Source of the DNA: Grammothele lineata
Lineage: Eukaryota; Basidiomycota; Agaricomycetes; Polyporales; Polyporaceae
Reading direction: 5' to 3'
DNA: 64,000 nt
Assembly (NCBI GenBank): GCA_002150815.3
Contig: NDFF03000005.1
Location: forward strand, 62,001 to 126,000
Below are positions 61,301-64,000 of this stretch, in pieces; the first letter of the stretch is position 1, and each line of letters starts with the position of its first letter. The translations under genes were made by a program, and so were the position numbers. The notes beneath the pieces are model-generated. The model did no database searches. It was given only the letters and a program-made list of their open reading frames with translations, and was not told the origin of the DNA.

Positions 61301-62749
61301 AAGCCCGGAGCATCGTCACAGACTTGCTTTGGACGTGGTGGTGCCCCTTTCGCAGGACGAGGAGTCGGCGGTAAGGTCGGCGGTGCTGGAGGCTCTTGGT
61401 GAAGTGATGCACACCTTCCTTGGCGACGAAGGAGGTCCACCTGAGCCGCTTCTGAAGCTCTTCCTCGGGATCAGGGACACAGACGATCCAGCGGTGGCGC
61501 AGAATCACGAAGAGCCCGAAGAGCCTCCTCGGATCGTGGCAGCGCTCAAGTCACCGACTGCTCCTCGCTCAGCGACTTCTGCGACGAGTTCAGCCTGGAG
61601 TGATTATGGTACGGACGGAGGAACCGGGCCCGATATTTACGACGACCCTCAACGGCCCCTCGTTTGCGCCTTCAATTACCCCGCCGTCGCCCTCACGCTT
61701 GGGAGGAATCGTTGGCCGGAATTGCGCTCGCTATACCGCTCTCTTGCGCAAGAATCGTCCTTCAAGGTCCGCAAGACACTAGCCGCTTCCCTGGGCGAGA
61801 TCGCGAAAATTATCGGCGAGGAGCACGCGCGAGAGGACTTGATGGACGTCTTCCGGTCAAGCCTACATGCCGACGAAGGCGAGGTGCGCACGAAAGTGAT
61901 CGACGCGCTGGAGACGTTCGTTCCGGCGCTCGCCCACCCGGAGCGCGCAGAAGTCGTGCGCGCTCTCGAGGATGCTTTCTCATCCGGAAAGCTTTCCTCC
62001 TGGCGGGAGCGCGAGATGGCCGCGAAGACGCTGCGCCGATTGGTCGGGATAGAAGGGGTGGACCCCGCGGTCCTCATGCGAATGTTGAGTAGGGCTTTGG
62101 ACGACCGCACGGCCGCCGTTAGAGAGGCCGCTGTATCCGGGGTGAGCCCCACATTTAGACCCGCCAATCGTACCGAGTGCTGACCACCCCGACGGTTTGG
62201 CAGTTGCCCGCGTTCGTACAAGCGTGGAAGGCAACACCGAGCCAGCTAGAAGCGCTGCGCGCTCACATCAACGGACTGGCGACTTCTGAGACGTTCCGAC
62301 ACCGAACCACGTACGTCATGTGCATGCAAGAGCTGCTCCTCGGCGGCGAGGGAGATGTTGCGCTCGACGGCGACACACCCTGGACCATCTTTGAGGCGTT
62401 GGTACGGGACCCGGTCGTGGACGTGCGGATACGCACATCACGGCTTATTGGCCTGATATGCGGTAAGTTTATCAGTGTTTATATTCGTGCATGCCGCTCA
62501 CTGATTGGCCGTTCCCACCCAGACAAGCTGGGCCGCTCGAACGATGACGTCGCGCGGCATGCAGTCACTCTTGCCCGCGAACTAACACAGGATGGCTCCC
62601 ACGAGGTTCGAGCCTTCGCGGAAGCTGTCGTATCGGGTGCACGACTGCCTCAGCCGACATCGCTTGTGGTCCCTCCGCTGCTGAAGCCGGCAGAGAAGGC
62701 CCCCAGCGTGTCGACGTTCTCCCGCCCGCCTCCGCCCAGTCCCAGTTGA
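58312..62749 (+). CDS. HEAT-repeat regulatory subunit of protein phosphatase 4 (PPP4R1-like)
   Basis: Scaffold-type regulator by similarity to PPP4R1. A long Pro/Ser-rich disordered N-terminus (to about residue 240) leads into LNIDFSEFDTEGCSALEKIY, VEYVLPLLNGLAMDDDESVK, EALAAELVPIIWWFVTHCRL. A second low-complexity insert (Ser/Thr/Pro, about 59890-60900) is followed by HEAT repeats: DPVYWVRREASFAVGALAKV, TWHVRHSVLFALPAILSRLS, ESAVRSAVLEALGEVMHTFL, SFKVRKTLAASLGEIAKIIG, EVRTKVIDALETFVPALAHP, DPVVDVRIRTSRLIGLICDK, HEVRAFAEAVVSGARL. Intron 59276-59482 (207 nt) joins MDD to ESVKEAL. Start 58312 (MSPPAPS) was chosen because the in-frame ATG at 58273 lies just past a likely splice acceptor and adds only a hydrophobic 13-residue stretch. 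Ends RPPPPSPS. Confidence 0.8.
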
Positions 62750-64000
62750 AGGATGTCTCATGTCGGCGTTGGTGACGGGATCGCATCCACATCCATCTCC
62801 TGGACGGCGTGCACCGCCCCGCTAGCGGACGCATCGGACGTTCTCCGCGGATAAACGATCGGCCGCTTTCCACGCATGTGGCCGAGCACCTGCATATCGC
62901 TATGATGGGCTCCCGGGACATCACGGAATAGCGATTTGCCCATACCGAGGGTTCGCGGACTCGGAACGTCGGAAGACGTCTCGCTCCTCGCGGTTCATCG
63001 ATGCTCGGAGCAGCAGCCAGTCGCACACGGCTGTCACATGTCGCTACGTCCTTAGTACGGCCCGCGAACTGTGAGATGGACCACGGCCAACCATCTGGTC
63101 AAGAGCTGTCGGCGTCCTTATATAGCTAACTTATCATGTACAAGCCCTCATCTTACGTAGCTGCAGCCCTACCGCCGCCATTACTGCTCTCGCCTTTGTC
63201 CCTGACGCACCTCTTGTCAACCTTTCTCGTCGCACTCACGCTTCACTCCGTTCCATTCGCATTCATACTGTATCATTAAGTATATACATACACACTCACA
63301 GACAGCGCGATTTACGTAGTATATCATACTTGCTATTGAAAATAATCCGTGGTCGGGTGCCTCTAGAGCACCCCGCGGCTCCCTCCGCGGCCTCACATCC
63401 GTTCGGACGGCCTGAGGATTGCCCGGGTGGCCACAAGACCTCGACCAATGGCAGCGGGCGCGGTCAAGGAGCGGTTCGCTGTCACGCCTCCCTCTCTCCC
63501 TACAGTTTCGTCCTTCTAGAGCAAGAAACGCATAAGAGCGTATCTATGCATCCGAGACTACAAACATACGCCCATATCCCTGTGGTTTAACCCCTCTAAA
63601 CCACATACTCCAACGAACCTCCAAAACTTCTGGGGAGCGGGAACAGCGTGTCACAGTGTGACGGCATTTGGGTTAGGTGTTGGAGCCTCGGCCCCAAAGC
63701 GCCACGTGACAACAATGAAGGACGGATCGGAGATCGAGGACAGGCGCCTGAGTGGTGCCTACGGCGGAGGGCTTTGTTCGACGGACGCATCTGCTCCCGC
63801 TTCGCGCTTGAAGAATAAAGCCTTGTCCGTCGCGGAGATAATAAGATGGGAAGCCGCGAGGACGCTTGCTCTCTCGAGACCCCCTTGTCTCTCCTCCCCC
63901 GCCTCGCTGCTTGCTTGTTTCTGCCTCGCTCTGGGAGCTTACCCCGCGTGGTTAGGCTGGCCCCTTCCCCGTGTTCTACTCGCGCTGCTAGACAGTGGAC
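62750..64000. other. Terminal 1.25 kb without recognisable gene
   Basis: Contains the 3' UTR of the PP4 regulator gene and unassigned sequence. AT-rich patches (about 63270-63345) include tatatacata. A perfect 9 bp inverted repeat lies at 63581-63605, and the last 130 bases become C/T-rich, as upstream of other genes here, so a plus-strand gene may begin beyond the window. Confidence 0.4.
63581..63605. repeat. Perfect inverted repeat, 9 bp arms with 7 nt loop
   Basis: TGTGGTTTA (63581-63589) and TAAACCACA (63597-63605) are exact reverse complements around acccctc. It could be a protein-binding palindrome or an RNA hairpin; nothing adjacent decides. Confidence 0.6.

Noticed and set aside
62565..63026. 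153-codon minus-strand frame at the end of the PP4 regulator gene
   Set aside because: Overlaps the real gene's last exon antisense and shows no domain.

Overview
The window looks like a gene-dense piece of a filamentous fungal nuclear genome, most likely a mushroom-forming basidiomycete (Agaricomycetes). The grounds are many-exon genes with 50-65 nt introns, several 7-13 nt microexons, fungal forms of housekeeping proteins and short shared promoters. This is read by eye from protein motifs and splice sites. No database was searched, and the species is not identifiable from what I can see. I found no transposon, CRISPR array, rRNA or provirus.

Layout. At 228-13944 two tandem ABCC (MRP-type) transporters lie head to tail. 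I could splice both completely (31 exons, 1582 aa; 32 exons, 1574 aa), and their exon plans are almost identical. At 14333-19796 come a four-pass membrane protein with a Ser-rich tail, an unrecognised small two-pass protein and ALG3 of N-glycan assembly. At 20029-27544 are a membrane-anchored M13 metallopeptidase, a mitochondrial phospholipid scramblase (AIM25-like) and MSS51; the last two diverge from one 252 bp promoter. At 27847-33364 are CDC45 (with a cluster of three ACGCGT boxes upstream), HIS3 and an AlkB-type dioxygenase with CUE-like and GRF domains. At 33615-46580 are an M24 peptidase, the DEAD-box helicase RRP3/DDX47, a prolyl-hydroxylase-like dioxygenase, a tRNA-Ser(GCU) gene with a 12 nt intron, the WD40 protein CMR1 and the TRAPPII subunit TRS130. 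At 47132-62749 are a FAR-17a/AIG1-like membrane protein, argininosuccinate lyase (ARG4), an SSO1-type syntaxin, a small AN1 zinc-finger protein, aspartate aminotransferase and a HEAT-repeat regulator of protein phosphatase 4. The last 1.25 kb has no gene I can support.

How the genes relate. This is mostly housekeeping sequence, not a single pathway. There are local themes: replication and DNA damage (CDC45, the AlkB protein, CMR1), secretory traffic (ALG3, TRS130, SSO1), mitochondria (scramblase, MSS51) and amino-acid synthesis (HIS3, ARG4, aspartate aminotransferase). All three amino-acid genes have a TGACTC-type Gcn4/Cpc1 core upstream.

Points most worth a second look: the tandem transporters with conserved 7, 11 and 12 nt microexons and copy-specific introns; an apparent two-base lesion in HIS3 that removes both a splice donor and the end of the catalytic HHxxE motif; three GC-AG introns; and the CUE-AlkB-GRF domain combination.
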